From a virus, in the IMG/VR virus record IMGVR_UViG_3300021182_000018, positions 1 through 57,385 of that record: 57,385 bases of DNA, one strand, 5' to 3'. Numbering within the stretch: position 1 is the first letter of the stretch; each line of letters starts with the position of its first letter. Below the pieces are notes generated by a model, which was not told the DNA's origin, did no database searches, and worked only from the letters and a program-made list of their open reading frames with translations. This document shows positions 8,379 to 16,326 of this stretch, piece by piece. The position numbers and the translations under genes were made by a program.

Positions 8379-9031
8379 CCCACAAAATCTCTATATTTTA
8401 TATGATCGTTATTTCCAAATCCGTGAAAAGCAAAAGATTCTCTACTCAATCCAGGTATCCAAGCTTCTGTAGAAAAATTTGCGGCAAGTTCTTTCGAAGC
8501 ATATTTAATACCATTTTCTAAAAACAGTTTTCTATAATACACACAAAAATTTCCATCATCATTATAAAATCCTTGACGATGTGACAAAGGAATCCCCAAT
8601 TTTGTAGGTAATTCTAAAATCTTTTTCGAACGCAAGCAAACACCACCATTTCCAACTTCTACGTGCTCTCCATCATCTGTTAAATATGAAGAATCTGACC
8701 ATGCCCAAGGTGCCCCGATATAATCAAAATTTAGAAACTCGCTATCCCATAAATCAGGTCTCACTACAAATCCGTCATGATGAACTAATAAACTATGCGA
8801 AGTATCTATGTGTTGCCAAAGTTTTAGAAAAGTATATTCCGAAAATCCATCGTAACTTAATTTATCACAAGGAACATATTCTACGGTTTCTGGAAGATCT
8901 GGTTTAACGTCAGATATAAATTTAACGGCACCATATTTAATTCCTTCCATACTTTTCAACATTGCTTTAACGTTTTGTTCAATTTTTACGGAAGTTACTA
9001 TTGTAAGTGTTACGTCTTTTAAGTCTAACAA
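8375..9031 (-). CDS. DUF5672 glycosyltransferase-like protein
   Basis: 218 aa. LLVHHDGFVVRPDLWDSEFL, NFDYIGAPWAW, EVGNGGVCLRSKKILELP and the C-terminal FAFHG are the conserved elements of DUF5672, a GT-A-like family found in polysaccharide loci. Substrate unknown. ATGA overlap with the next gene and a 7-nt overlap with the preceding GT2 gene. Confidence 0.7.
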   Translation of the reverse strand: MLDLKDVTLTIVTSVKIEQNVKAMLKSMEGIKYGAVKFISDVKPDLPETVEYVPCDKLSYDGFSEYTFLKLWQHIDTSHSLLVHHDGFVVRPDLWDSEFLNFDYIGAPWAWSDSSYLTDDGEHVEVGNGGVCLRSKKILELPTKLGIPLSHRQGFYNDDGNFCVYYRKLFLENGIKYASKELAANFSTEAWIPGLSRESFAFHGFGNNDHIKYRDFVG

Positions 9032-9705
9032 AAATATTTTCTCCTAATATATAATTCTTCATTGTTTCTTAATTCATTATTTGCTATAGTATTTGTGGTT
9101 TGATTTTCATGTATATAATTTACCATGGTATCATTTTCGGAAACATTTGGAAAACTATATTTAAGAAACATTCTTTTATAAAATTCACAATCATACATAT
9201 ATTTCAAATTCTCATCAAACAAAACCCCTAAGCCGTTTTTGATAATCAATGCACTCGGGGTTCCTAAAGTATTTGTCAATTCTATATTATTATTAAAACT
9301 AGGAACATGTCTTCTTTCTAAATTTCTTCTGTCGGTAGAGTGCCAGTAAGAATTGAATCCCCAAACTTTTCCGGAATTTTCTAAATCATTTAAGCAAGTT
9401 TCTAAAGAATTTTTATCTATTAGAAAATCATCTTGACACAATAATTTAATATATTCTCCAGAACAATTTTGTAATCCTAGATTCGTATTGCTTGCAGGAT
9501 TTCCTCTATCCTTTTCATTTCGAATATATTTTACGAAGTGATAGTTCTTAGATAAAATTTCTATATCATTATTTTCCGAATGGTCTGTAACAATTACTTC
9601 GAAATCTTTTAGAGATTGTTTCGAAAGTATATCTAAAGAAATTTTCAAAACATCTTTACCTACACCATTCATACTCCAACAAGGAATTGCTACAGACAAC
9701 TTCAT
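9025..9705 (-). CDS. Glycosyltransferase family 2
   Basis: 226 aa GT-A enzyme. LSVAIPCWSMNG at the N terminus, SLKDFEVIVTDHSENND (nucleotide-binding strand and acidic loop), GNPASNTNLGLQNCSGEYIK and CQDDFLIDKNS, where QDD is the metal-binding D-x-D equivalent (about residues 95-97). The protein ends soon after the catalytic domain, without a membrane anchor, so it would act in the cytoplasm. It overlaps the RmlD-like gene by 4 nt. Confidence 0.8.
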   Translation of the reverse strand: MKLSVAIPCWSMNGVGKDVLKISLDILSKQSLKDFEVIVTDHSENNDIEILSKNYHFVKYIRNEKDRGNPASNTNLGLQNCSGEYIKLLCQDDFLIDKNSLETCLNDLENSGKVWGFNSYWHSTDRRNLERRHVPSFNNNIELTNTLGTPSALIIKNGLGVLFDENLKYMYDCEFYKRMFLKYSFPNVSENDTMVNYIHENQTTNTIANNELRNNEELYIRRKYFC

Positions 9706-10400
9706 AGAGATAAAAATTCCTTCATCTTAGAAAGATTCATAGTAACATCTTTAGGCATTTTTGGATTATTTGGTTCTCCTAAAATCACAAAAGGATTGGT
9801 TCTGTGTGCAAGTACTAACATATTTTTTCTTTCAGTTCCTACGTTAAAAACTCCTTTAGCATCCTTTTCTATCAATTGAATAATGAGTCCTGCAATAACA
9901 TCTACATAATCAAAATTCCCTACTTGAGGAACTGCGGTAGGATATTGAAAAGGAGTCTTCTTAAAGCTGGTTCTAATCACCAAGGAATCGTTTGAGAGAG
10001 TTGAAGCATACATATCGCCAATTTTTTTCGAATGCCCGTAGAACGTATCTAAAGGAAAAATCTCCGAATCGGATTCCTTACCATCTGTTCTAGAATTTGC
10101 GTAAAGATAATCTGTAGAAATATGAACCAACTTAATTTTTTCTTCATTACAAAAATTAACCAAATCTAAAACTCTTCCAGCATTTATAGAAAGATGTTCT
10201 TGTTCATCTCCTCCATAAGTGTCCGTGTTAGCTATGCAATTTATAACAACATCATATTCATTGTAACGAATTATGTTAAAATAATATTCTATATCTGTGC
10301 CGAAATCAAACCCGTGAGACTTTCTTGAAATAAAATCACATCCAGTTTGTTTCCTCAATTCTGTTCCTAGTAATCCATCCCCTAAAATTATTGGTCTCAT
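9702..10400 (-). CDS. RmlD-like NAD(P)-dependent sugar reductase/epimerase (extended SDR)
   Basis: 232 aa. PIILGDGLLGTELRK is the glycine-rich dinucleotide motif (G-x-G-x-x-G variant), VVINCIANTDTYGGDEQE and LVHISTDYLYAN are the substrate and serine motifs, and FYGHSKKIGD contains the catalytic Y-x-x-x-K. This is the architecture of dTDP-4-dehydrorhamnose reductase, but about 60 residues shorter than RmlD. Next to the RfbH-type dehydrase it may reduce a 4-keto or 3,4-diketo deoxysugar. The start codon overlaps the preceding stop (ATGA). Confidence 0.75.
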   Translation of the reverse strand: MRPIILGDGLLGTELRKQTGCDFISRKSHGFDFGTDIEYYFNIIRYNEYDVVINCIANTDTYGGDEQEHLSINAGRVLDLVNFCNEEKIKLVHISTDYLYANSRTDGKESDSEIFPLDTFYGHSKKIGDMYASTLSNDSLVIRTSFKKTPFQYPTAVPQVGNFDYVDVIAGLIIQLIEKDAKGVFNVGTERKNMLVLAHRTNPFVILGEPNNPKMPKDVTMNLSKMKEFLSL

Positions 10401-11701
10401 TTGAAATTCCTAATGGTTTCTTCTATGTATTGTAAGATTTCTTCTGTGTATTGAGGAGAGGATCCTATGAAAAATACGTGAGAAAGAACTTTATTTGCTT
10501 CCGGATAATCTCTAAAGTTTCCTAAGTGTTTATATCCAGGATGTAATAGAAGATTCCCAGCAAAATAGTGTCTAGTCTGAATTTTCTTTTCTTCAAAATA
10601 TGCTACAAGTTTTTCTTTATATTGTCTATCTTTACAAACAATAGGCGTTCCAAACCAAGAAGTTTCCGCTAATGATAATTCTTCTGGGACATGAACATCT
10701 AGATGTTTCTTAAGCATTTTTGAAATAGTTTTCTTAACAAACTTACGCTTTTCGTGTATTTCATCAAATTTTTTCAATTGAACCAAACCAATTGAGCCTT
10801 GCAAATCTAGTGGCTGAAGATTATACCCCATTGTAGAAAACACATACTTATGATCGATTATTCCATCATAATCATCAAGCCATGTATCAAATCTATTTCC
10901 ACAAGCACCGTTAGGAAGTAAATTTCCTGCACCACAACAGTAACACGCTCTCGACCATAGCGCAAAACTTCTAGCTAATTGAATTAAGTCTTTATCATTC
11001 GAAACAACCATTCCCCCCTGTCCGGTCGAGATATGGTGCGATGGATAAAAGCTAAAAGAAGAAACATATCCATACTCATTTAAGAAAATCCCATTCCATT
11101 TACTTCCAAGAGAATCACAATCATCTATTAAAAGTTTAAGATTATGTCTGGTGCAAATGTCTACAAGTCTATCCATGTCAGGAGGATTTCCTAAAACTGG
11201 TGATAAAAAGATTGCTTTAGTTTTTTCGGAAATCTTCTCTTCAATTAGATTCAAATCGAAGTTCAAACTATTCATTTCGATATCTATAAAAACTGGAACC
11301 AAATTATTCTGAACAATAGGAGCAACAGTAGTAGGAAACCCAACAACAGATGTAATTATTTCATCTCCATCATTCCACCCAAGATGTTTTTTTGTTGCGG
11401 CTATTAAAACTAAATTTGCAGATGAACCAGAATTAACCATCAATGCATGTTTTTGATTTATTTTTCTAGAGAATGCTATTTCGAATTTTCTAACTTCTTC
11501 ACCAGACGAAATCCAAGCTCCAGTTAAAAGAGTTTTAGTAGCAGCAATAATTTCTTCATTATCAAAATAAGGACCCGAATAATAAACAGGAGTAACACCA
11601 GGAACAAATTTAGAACCATTGTTATAAACGTATCTTAAAACACTATGTTCCTTTCCTATGTTCTCGATAACTTCTTCTAACTGTTCTTCAATAGTTTTCA
11701 T
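10397..11701 (-). CDS. rfbH-like: PLP and iron-sulfur NDP-4-keto-6-deoxysugar 3-dehydrase (RfbH/E1-like)
   Basis: 434 aa, aminotransferase fold (DegT/DnrJ/EryC1). SFYPSHHISTGQGG has histidine where aminotransferases keep the PLP lysine, as in E1/RfbH and ColD. Downstream, a cysteine cluster (ACYCCGAG then GACGNRFD, about residues 254-271) corresponds to the [2Fe-2S] ligands of RfbH. RfbH/E1 removes the C3 hydroxyl of CDP-4-keto-6-deoxyglucose en route to 3,6-dideoxyhexoses. SGSSANLVLIAA is the phosphate-binding region and DDCDSLG the PLP-ring aspartate motif. No sugar 4,6-dehydratase or E3 reductase gene is visible here, so the host may provide the precursor. Confidence 0.82.
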   Translation of the reverse strand: MKTIEEQLEEVIENIGKEHSVLRYVYNNGSKFVPGVTPVYYSGPYFDNEEIIAATKTLLTGAWISSGEEVRKFEIAFSRKINQKHALMVNSGSSANLVLIAATKKHLGWNDGDEIITSVVGFPTTVAPIVQNNLVPVFIDIEMNSLNFDLNLIEEKISEKTKAIFLSPVLGNPPDMDRLVDICTRHNLKLLIDDCDSLGSKWNGIFLNEYGYVSSFSFYPSHHISTGQGGMVVSNDKDLIQLARSFALWSRACYCCGAGNLLPNGACGNRFDTWLDDYDGIIDHKYVFSTMGYNLQPLDLQGSIGLVQLKKFDEIHEKRKFVKKTISKMLKKHLDVHVPEELSLAETSWFGTPIVCKDRQYKEKLVAYFEEKKIQTRHYFAGNLLLHPGYKHLGNFRDYPEANKVLSHVFFIGSSPQYTEEILQYIEETIRNFK

Positions 11702-12429
11702 TAAAATAACCTCGGATATCTTTGTTTAGCTCTTATCAAATTGGAATACTCTTGTTGCATTCCGCCATTCACTTTAAAATCGTTCAAGTCAGTCTCTACG
11801 TTATACACATAATTTATATCATTTGTAAAGTAGACATTTTCTTTTCCTACCATTTCTAACATAGGATATATAATCGCTTGGTCTCCAGTAACTTCCCAAA
11901 AATTTCCGGAAGGACTTCTCAAATCCTCTTCCAAAATTTTTCGAAAAACCTTTGCCTTAAATGTTCTTAAATGTGAAGTAGTCCAAGCAGAACCTCTCAA
12001 ATTATTAAAATCTGGAGCACATGTAAACCCATTTGAATATTGATTTTCACCATGATACTGAATAAACTGCCCAAAAGACATTAAGAAATTTGTCCGGAAA
12101 TAATATCCGAAAACTCTTCCTAAAGTATTGACCTCGGAAAACCAATCATCGCCGTCAAGGGTCACTAAAACATCTTCATCATCTACAAAAGGAAGTCTAG
12201 AAATTTGCCAGTAGTTCCCAGGTTGATAAAATTTAGTTTGGTTCTCTATTAGAATAAATCTTGGATCATCTTTAATCAAATCTTTTACAATAGCTTTGGA
12301 ATTATCGGAAGAAATATCATCTGTAATTACCATGAGAAAATTTTTGAAAGATTGACACTTAACAGAATCAATACACTTTTGAATGTATTTCTCTGCGTTA
12401 TAAAGGGTGGTCATGATTACTAGTTTCAT
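11701..12429 (-). CDS. Glycosyltransferase family 2
   Basis: 242 aa GT-A enzyme. VIMTTLYNAEKYIQKCIDSV opens the fold, FLMVITDDISSDNSKAIV is the nucleotide-binding segment and LVTLDGDDWFSE contains the D-G-D-D metal motif (about residues 98-101). It is the closest in the cluster to classical GT2. The stop codon shares one base with the start of the RfbH-like gene. Confidence 0.85.
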   Translation of the reverse strand: MKLVIMTTLYNAEKYIQKCIDSVKCQSFKNFLMVITDDISSDNSKAIVKDLIKDDPRFILIENQTKFYQPGNYWQISRLPFVDDEDVLVTLDGDDWFSEVNTLGRVFGYYFRTNFLMSFGQFIQYHGENQYSNGFTCAPDFNNLRGSAWTTSHLRTFKAKVFRKILEEDLRSPSGNFWEVTGDQAIIYPMLEMVGKENVYFTNDINYVYNVETDLNDFKVNGGMQQEYSNLIRAKQRYPRLF

Positions 12430-12435
12430 AAATGT

Positions 12436-12672
12436 TTACTTATAATATAAATAAAAGACATCAACATAATTAGGATGAGAATATTCTATATGATGGCCAC
12501 GAATAACCTTTTCGGAATATTTCCACAAAGTATGCGTTAAGTGTCCATTGTAACTATAATATTGTTTAGGGTCATCATTTACTTCAATAAATCTCTCATC
12601 ATCTGTAGAGTCATTGTCTAATACATTTTCTTTTTCATCTATTAAATTTTGAATTTCGTGTATCTTCATCAT
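12436..12672 (-). CDS. Hypothetical 78-aa protein
   Basis: Small protein with an acidic N-terminal half (DEKENVLDNDSTDDER) and an aromatic, histidine-rich C-terminal half (RGHHIEYSHPNYVDVFYLYYK). No family recognised. ATGA overlap with the upstream glycosyltransferase gene suggests coupled expression. Confidence 0.6.
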   Translation of the reverse strand: MMKIHEIQNLIDEKENVLDNDSTDDERFIEVNDDPKQYYSYNGHLTHTLWKYSEKVIRGHHIEYSHPNYVDVFYLYYK

Positions 12673-13466
12673 ATTTCAAAAACCTCTTTCCATTTGTTTA
12701 CAATTATATCTGGATCTATTTCGTAATAACAATTAACATAATTTTTTCCTTCAATTAAATGCAAATTAGTTCCCGTTATCCTACACTCCCCAAGAACTAG
12801 CGGACAACATTCCATTTTACTTGAAAAATATACGTCAGTGATTGAGTCATACATTTCTTGTTTGTTTTCCGAAAATTTTGGACCTTTAATTTTATATTTT
12901 TGTATCAATGGTTTGACTGCGATTTCAAAATATTTATGATCGGTAATTTTTCCGAAAAGTGTAATATCTTTGAATCCATCTGCTATAGCTTTTTGAATAG
13001 ATACATGAACTTGCTTGTTCTCATCTATAGACCCAATGATTCCTACTGCCTTTTCTTTCGTCTTAGGATTTGGTAAAAGTTTGTCCATAACATTCGAAAG
13101 TATAAAGTAAGGTTTGTTGTAATTTTTAATGTTGTGGTATTCGGATTGGTGCTGACTTACAAAATGTATGGTATCAATTTTCTTAAGATTTGTGGTGGCT
13201 AGATTGAAAAGATTTTGTTCATGTACTGATAATACAATCTTATTAGCTTTAATGTGGTCTGGAATTTGAAGGAAATGAAATATTAAATTGTCATCTTCTG
13301 ATATAGACAATTCAGAAAAGTTTCCGAAATTGCACTTACCACGGCTCCATTCTTGAGGGCCGTAGAACTTTGTTTCAATTCCTCTTTCATTCAAAGCATT
13401 ACAAAGATTTATATGCGCGACTGAACTTCCACCCTCTGCGGACCAGCCTGAAATTATTTTAATCAT
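12669..13466 (-). CDS. GT4-like glycosyltransferase
   Basis: 265 aa, compact GT-B-like protein. KIISGWSAEGGSSVAHINLC is a typical N-terminal donor/acceptor loop, IHFVSQHQSEYH and ILSNVMDKLLPNP correspond to the inter-domain region, and VGIIGSIDENKQVHVSIQKA starts the second Rossmann domain. The C-terminal SSKMECCPLVLGECRITG contains the glutamates expected around the nucleotide-sugar pocket. It is smaller than most GT4 enzymes (about 350 aa). First large gene of the sugar operon, preceded by a 57-aa gene with ATGA overlap. Confidence 0.65.
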   Translation of the reverse strand: MIKIISGWSAEGGSSVAHINLCNALNERGIETKFYGPQEWSRGKCNFGNFSELSISEDDNLIFHFLQIPDHIKANKIVLSVHEQNLFNLATTNLKKIDTIHFVSQHQSEYHNIKNYNKPYFILSNVMDKLLPNPKTKEKAVGIIGSIDENKQVHVSIQKAIADGFKDITLFGKITDHKYFEIAVKPLIQKYKIKGPKFSENKQEMYDSITDVYFSSKMECCPLVLGECRITGTNLHLIEGKNYVNCYYEIDPDIIVNKWKEVFEI

Positions 13467-13636
13467 TCTATTCCCCCATTTATATATTTTTCATAACTCC
13501 CACTAGGTAAATATACAGCCTTAAGAAGAATTTTATCAAAACATGGAGCATTAGATTTGTCACAGATAAAATCAACATCACCAAATAAGTCAATGTGAAC
13601 TTCCAATATTTTTATCAATTCACTAGCTTTCATCAT
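13463..13636 (-). CDS. Hypothetical 57-aa protein
   Basis: A short frame MMKASELIKILEVHIDLFGD ... YEKYINGGIE with a good Shine-Dalgarno site (AAGGAGAT directly before ATGATG) and an ATGA overlap with the GT4-like gene. The N-terminal ELIKILE...FGDVD pattern is a common motif of small phage proteins, but no function can be named. Confidence 0.65.
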   Translation of the reverse strand: MMKASELIKILEVHIDLFGDVDFICDKSNAPCFDKILLKAVYLPSGSYEKYINGGIE

Positions 13637-13643
13637 ATCTCCT

Positions 13644-13973
13644 TTAAAACAGAATTTTCAAAGTATTTTCTAAAATATTCTTAAAATCTTTTTCGAAATG
13701 TTTATCCGAATTCCAATCTCCATGATATGCTAATCCGCTTTTAGTTTCCATTAAAGATGTAGGAATAGAATATACATGATTCCAAGTTAAAGAGTGTTCA
13801 CTAAAAACTTCCGAAACAGCTTTTGATTGCATTTGATAAGAATCAGAAGAAATAATTATCTTGATTTTCATATTTTTAATTTTTCCAATCCATTTCCAGT
13901 TAGCTTTTTGCCCAACATTTGATATACCTGAGACAAACGTTTCGGCACCTTTTGGTAAAAAATCTAAAATCAT
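13644..13973 (-). CDS. Hypothetical 109-aa protein
   Basis: Contains a central basic-hydrophobic strand (KNMKIKIIISSDSY) and a mixed C-terminal region ending KDFKNILENTLKILF. No family recognised. Coupled to the preceding 64-aa gene by an ATGA overlap and 7 nt from the next, so part of the same operon. Confidence 0.6.
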   Translation of the reverse strand: MILDFLPKGAETFVSGISNVGQKANWKWIGKIKNMKIKIIISSDSYQMQSKAVSEVFSEHSLTWNHVYSIPTSLMETKSGLAYHGDWNSDKHFEKDFKNILENTLKILF

Positions 13974-14164
13974 ATGACATCATTATCTATAAAATATTCA
14001 GCACTCCACCCATTTGAACTTCTTGATACTGGACGATATGTATACTTTATAGTAGCAGTCTCCAACCATCTCATTTCTCTATATGTAAAAACAGGAAACC
14101 ATAAAAATTTAGTAACAATCTTTTCGTCCCACAATTCTGGATCTCGTTTCAATTTAATTTTCAT
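13970..14164 (-). CDS. Hypothetical 64-aa protein
   Basis: Basic, aromatic small protein (KFLWFPVFTYREMRW, then SSNGWSAEYFIDNDVI). The W-x-x-K...FLWFPV pattern recurs in small T4-type phage proteins, but no function is assignable. ATGA overlaps on both sides. Confidence 0.55.
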   Translation of the reverse strand: MKIKLKRDPELWDEKIVTKFLWFPVFTYREMRWLETATIKYTYRPVSRSSNGWSAEYFIDNDVI

Positions 14165-14439
14165 CTCTTCATCTCCCGAGAAATTTTAAAAAGTTTCATT
14201 CCAAGTTTACTCCAATGTCCCTCTGTGTTCGGTCTACCAGCCATACAAATATTTCCTTCATAACCTAATATAAGTGTTCTTTTGAAATCTAATATATGTA
14301 ATTCTTGCTCGTTATAATAATACATAGAACTCATTACATCATAATATATTAAATCTTTAATATCAATATGAGTTTTTTCTATATGTCTTTCAGGCTCACC
14401 ATATGAAAAATTAAAATAAGTATATAAATCAGTTTTCAT
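14161..14439 (-). CDS. KIS-motif small protein, paralogue A (92 aa)
   Basis: Member of a tandem family. The segment DFKRTLILGYEGNI and the C-terminal HWSKLGMKLFKISREM align with DFKKTFILGYDENI and NWSIFGKLAYKISQGLS of the protein at 14855-15052. The function is unknown. Small size, high tyrosine content and position in an operon with primase suggest an early host-takeover type protein, which is inference. Confidence 0.6.
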   Translation of the reverse strand: MKTDLYTYFNFSYGEPERHIEKTHIDIKDLIYYDVMSSMYYYNEQELHILDFKRTLILGYEGNICMAGRPNTEGHWSKLGMKLFKISREMKR

Positions 14440-14660
14440 AAAATACCTTGAGAAATTTTGTAAAGATTTTCTGCAAGCATATCTCCAGAAAATCTTGCTA
14501 AATCATTTATAAATCTTTTCTTAAAAATGTCATTACTTTTCATTCCAACAAATTTAATATTTTTATCGTTCATATGTGGATATCCAAATACCGAAGAATA
14601 TTCTAAAAGACTATCTCCAATATAATAAATGTAAAATATATCATTATCTGGAATAATCAT
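14436..14660 (-). CDS. KIS-motif small protein, paralogue B (74 aa)
   Basis: Ends ENLYKISQGIL, the signature of the local tandem family; the N-terminal part (DNDIFYIYYIGDSLLEYS) is aromatic-rich and differs from its neighbours. ATGA overlap with the downstream paralogue and 1-nt overlap with the upstream one. Confidence 0.6.
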   Translation of the reverse strand: MIIPDNDIFYIYYIGDSLLEYSSVFGYPHMNDKNIKFVGMKSNDIFKKRFINDLARFSGDMLAENLYKISQGIL

Positions 14661-14854
14661 TAAGAAAGTCCTTTAGAAATTTTGTAAAGATTCATAGAAA
14701 ATCTATCGCGAATAGTATATGTTCTATGTTTCATAAAATAATTTTCAATATATAATAACGTGATAAATTTCCGATCCTCTAATTGTATAGACCATCTAGT
14801 AGTATATCCTAATAGTTTATTATCTTCCAACCTAGAATAATGCTCTAATATCAC
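14660..14854 (-). CDS. KIS-motif small protein, paralogue C (64 aa)
   Basis: Ends SMNLYKISKGLS. The body (LEDRKFITLLYIENYF) is unlike paralogue A but shares the C-terminal tail at both protein and DNA level (AGAAATTTTGTAA on the plus strand recurs at the 3' ends of paralogues B, C and D). Function unknown. Confidence 0.6.
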   Translation of the reverse strand: MILEHYSRLEDNKLLGYTTRWSIQLEDRKFITLLYIENYFMKHRTYTIRDRFSMNLYKISKGLS

Positions 14855-15052
14855 TTAAGAAAGTCCTTGAGAAATTTTGTAAGCAAGTTTTCCGAAAATG
14901 CTCCAATTAGTTTTTGTTTTCAGACTGTGTATTGTAATATTTTCATCATATCCTAATATAAAAGTTTTCTTAAAATCTAAATCACTTCTATATCTATAAT
15001 AATCCTGATAAAGAATATCAAACATAATTAAATCTGGAATCAATCTATTCAC
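14855..15052 (-). CDS. KIS-motif small protein, paralogue D (65 aa)
   Basis: Closest relative of paralogue A: IPDLIMFDIL, LDFKKTFILGYDENI and WSIFGKLAYKISQGLS. Its start codon overlaps the primase stop by 4 nt (ATGA), so it is translated in the primase operon. Function unknown. Confidence 0.6.
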   Translation of the reverse strand: MNRLIPDLIMFDILYQDYYRYRSDLDFKKTFILGYDENITIHSLKTKTNWSIFGKLAYKISQGLS

Positions 15053-16050
15053 TTAAACCACTCTCCATCGAACGCATCTGCTGTAAAGTATTTCTCTAAG
15101 TCCGAAAAAGACCATTCCAATTTTCCTGTCGCTAATACCAAATCATTTACATCTTTAATCTTATCAGTAATACCAAAATCTCTTAAGAAACGTTCCCAAC
15201 AAAACACATACTTCCCATCATTCAATAATTTCAAACTATTTTTCTTACCATCTTTATCATTGTCTAACAAATAAAAACATCTTAGTTCACGTATTTCTTT
15301 CTTAACCTTTTCTGTGAATTTAAGACCTAAAATAGAAACACAATTCTTTATAAAAAAACTATCTATAGGTCCTTCTACAACTATAACAGGAAGCTTTCTA
15401 TCTATCCCGTAAACGCCGTAAATCTCTTTATCTCCAAATCTTCTGTTCAAATACTTAGGATCGCTCCCTATCAAAGTTCTTCCCTGGTAGTAATAAATCT
15501 TTCCGAAAGTATCGTAGAAAGGTATTATCATTCTTCCTTGAAAGCATCCGCCAGTAGCTACGAAAAACTCTTTCCAAATGTTTTCCGGCAATTTTCTCCG
15601 AATACATTCTTCCCTAGCTTTCTCAAATATTTCCGAATCACCTTTTAAAATTGGTTGGAAATGCTTTACGTCATCTTTTTCTAAAATTATTTTCTCAGGA
15701 ACGTTTCGAGTATTTTTCGGAAAGTTTGGAGAATATTCTTGGAAATAATTCTCTCTGCGGTAATCTTCAAAGAGCGTTGTCCCATATAGATAATCACATT
15801 TCTTGAATAAATTTACTACAGATATTCCCTTATCATTAGCTTCACAATCCCCATTATGACAAATATATACATAAGAATCTATTCGAGAATTACCTTTAAG
15901 AATATACCCACGCTTCTTAGTCTTGTTTGTTTTAGAATCTCCACATAAAGGACAACGACAAGTAATATAATTGTCCTTGTATATTGCCTTTGATGGATAA
16001 TTGGACAACATCTTTTCAATATATTTTTCTAAAACGAAAGTGTTTTCCAT
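15049..16050 (-). CDS. 61: DNA primase, T4 gp61-like
   Basis: 333 aa (T4 gp61 is 342). Makes RNA primers for lagging-strand synthesis together with gp41. Seen: an N-terminal zinc motif TCRCPLCGDSK with C64/C69 (CHNGDC) completing it, then a TOPRIM-type core with VVEGPIDSFF (E226) and YLLDNDKDG (D263, D265). The ATG at 16050 gives the same spacing to the zinc motif as in T4. No Shine-Dalgarno site precedes it; a perfect early promoter ends 6 nt upstream of the ATG, so the transcript may be leaderless. The C-terminal region includes the VFCWERF...DVNDLV segment that aligns with T4 gp61. Confidence 0.9.
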   Translation of the reverse strand: MENTFVLEKYIEKMLSNYPSKAIYKDNYITCRCPLCGDSKTNKTKKRGYILKGNSRIDSYVYICHNGDCEANDKGISVVNLFKKCDYLYGTTLFEDYRRENYFQEYSPNFPKNTRNVPEKIILEKDDVKHFQPILKGDSEIFEKAREECIRRKLPENIWKEFFVATGGCFQGRMIIPFYDTFGKIYYYQGRTLIGSDPKYLNRRFGDKEIYGVYGIDRKLPVIVVEGPIDSFFIKNCVSILGLKFTEKVKKEIRELRCFYLLDNDKDGKKNSLKLLNDGKYVFCWERFLRDFGITDKIKDVNDLVLATGKLEWSFSDLEKYFTADAFDGEWFK

Positions 16051-16056
16051 TTTGAG

Positions 16057-16085
16057 ATTATAACAAATTTAATCTAGGTTGTCAA
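16057..16085 (-). promoter_or_regulatory. Early sigma-70-type promoter upstream of primase
   Basis: -35 TTGACA (16085-16080), 17-nt spacer containing AGATTAAA, -10 TATAAT (16062-16057). This is one of eight copies of the spacer-containing motif in the window. Expected transcription start is at about 16050, the A of the primase ATG. Confidence 0.85.
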
Positions 16086-16300
16086 GAGGAAAGTTTGCTT
16101 ATATGGTGGTAATATTTATCTAGATTATTCCAGTTCCAGTCATAATCTTCACAAATGGATTTGACAAATATATTTATATCACAAGAAATGATTACAAAGT
16201 TATTTCTTGGCAATGTTATGAGATGCTTAAAATTCATAACAGATGTATTTTCATTTTTTACATTATAATAATAAAAATTACCGTTTTTAATTTTACACAT
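16082..16300 (-). CDS. Hypothetical 72-aa protein (possible KIS-family relative)
   Basis: Aromatic, asparagine-rich protein (NGNFYYYNVKNEN), ending DKYYHHISKLSS, which resembles the C-terminal tail of the tandem family at 14161-15052. A short AAAGG lies just before the ATG. A sigma-70-like promoter with a weak -10 is 27 nt upstream. Function unknown. Confidence 0.5.
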   Translation of the reverse strand: MCKIKNGNFYYYNVKNENTSVMNFKHLITLPRNNFVIISCDINIFVKSICEDYDWNWNNLDKYYHHISKLSS

Positions 16301-16326
16301 CCTTTGAAAAGTTCTGAGGAGTTTTT

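Noticed and set aside
16113-16120. GATAAATA on the minus strand as a late promoter
   Set aside because: It lies within the 72-aa coding frame at Asp-Lys-Tyr codons in a leftward early operon and leads to no suitably placed start codon.
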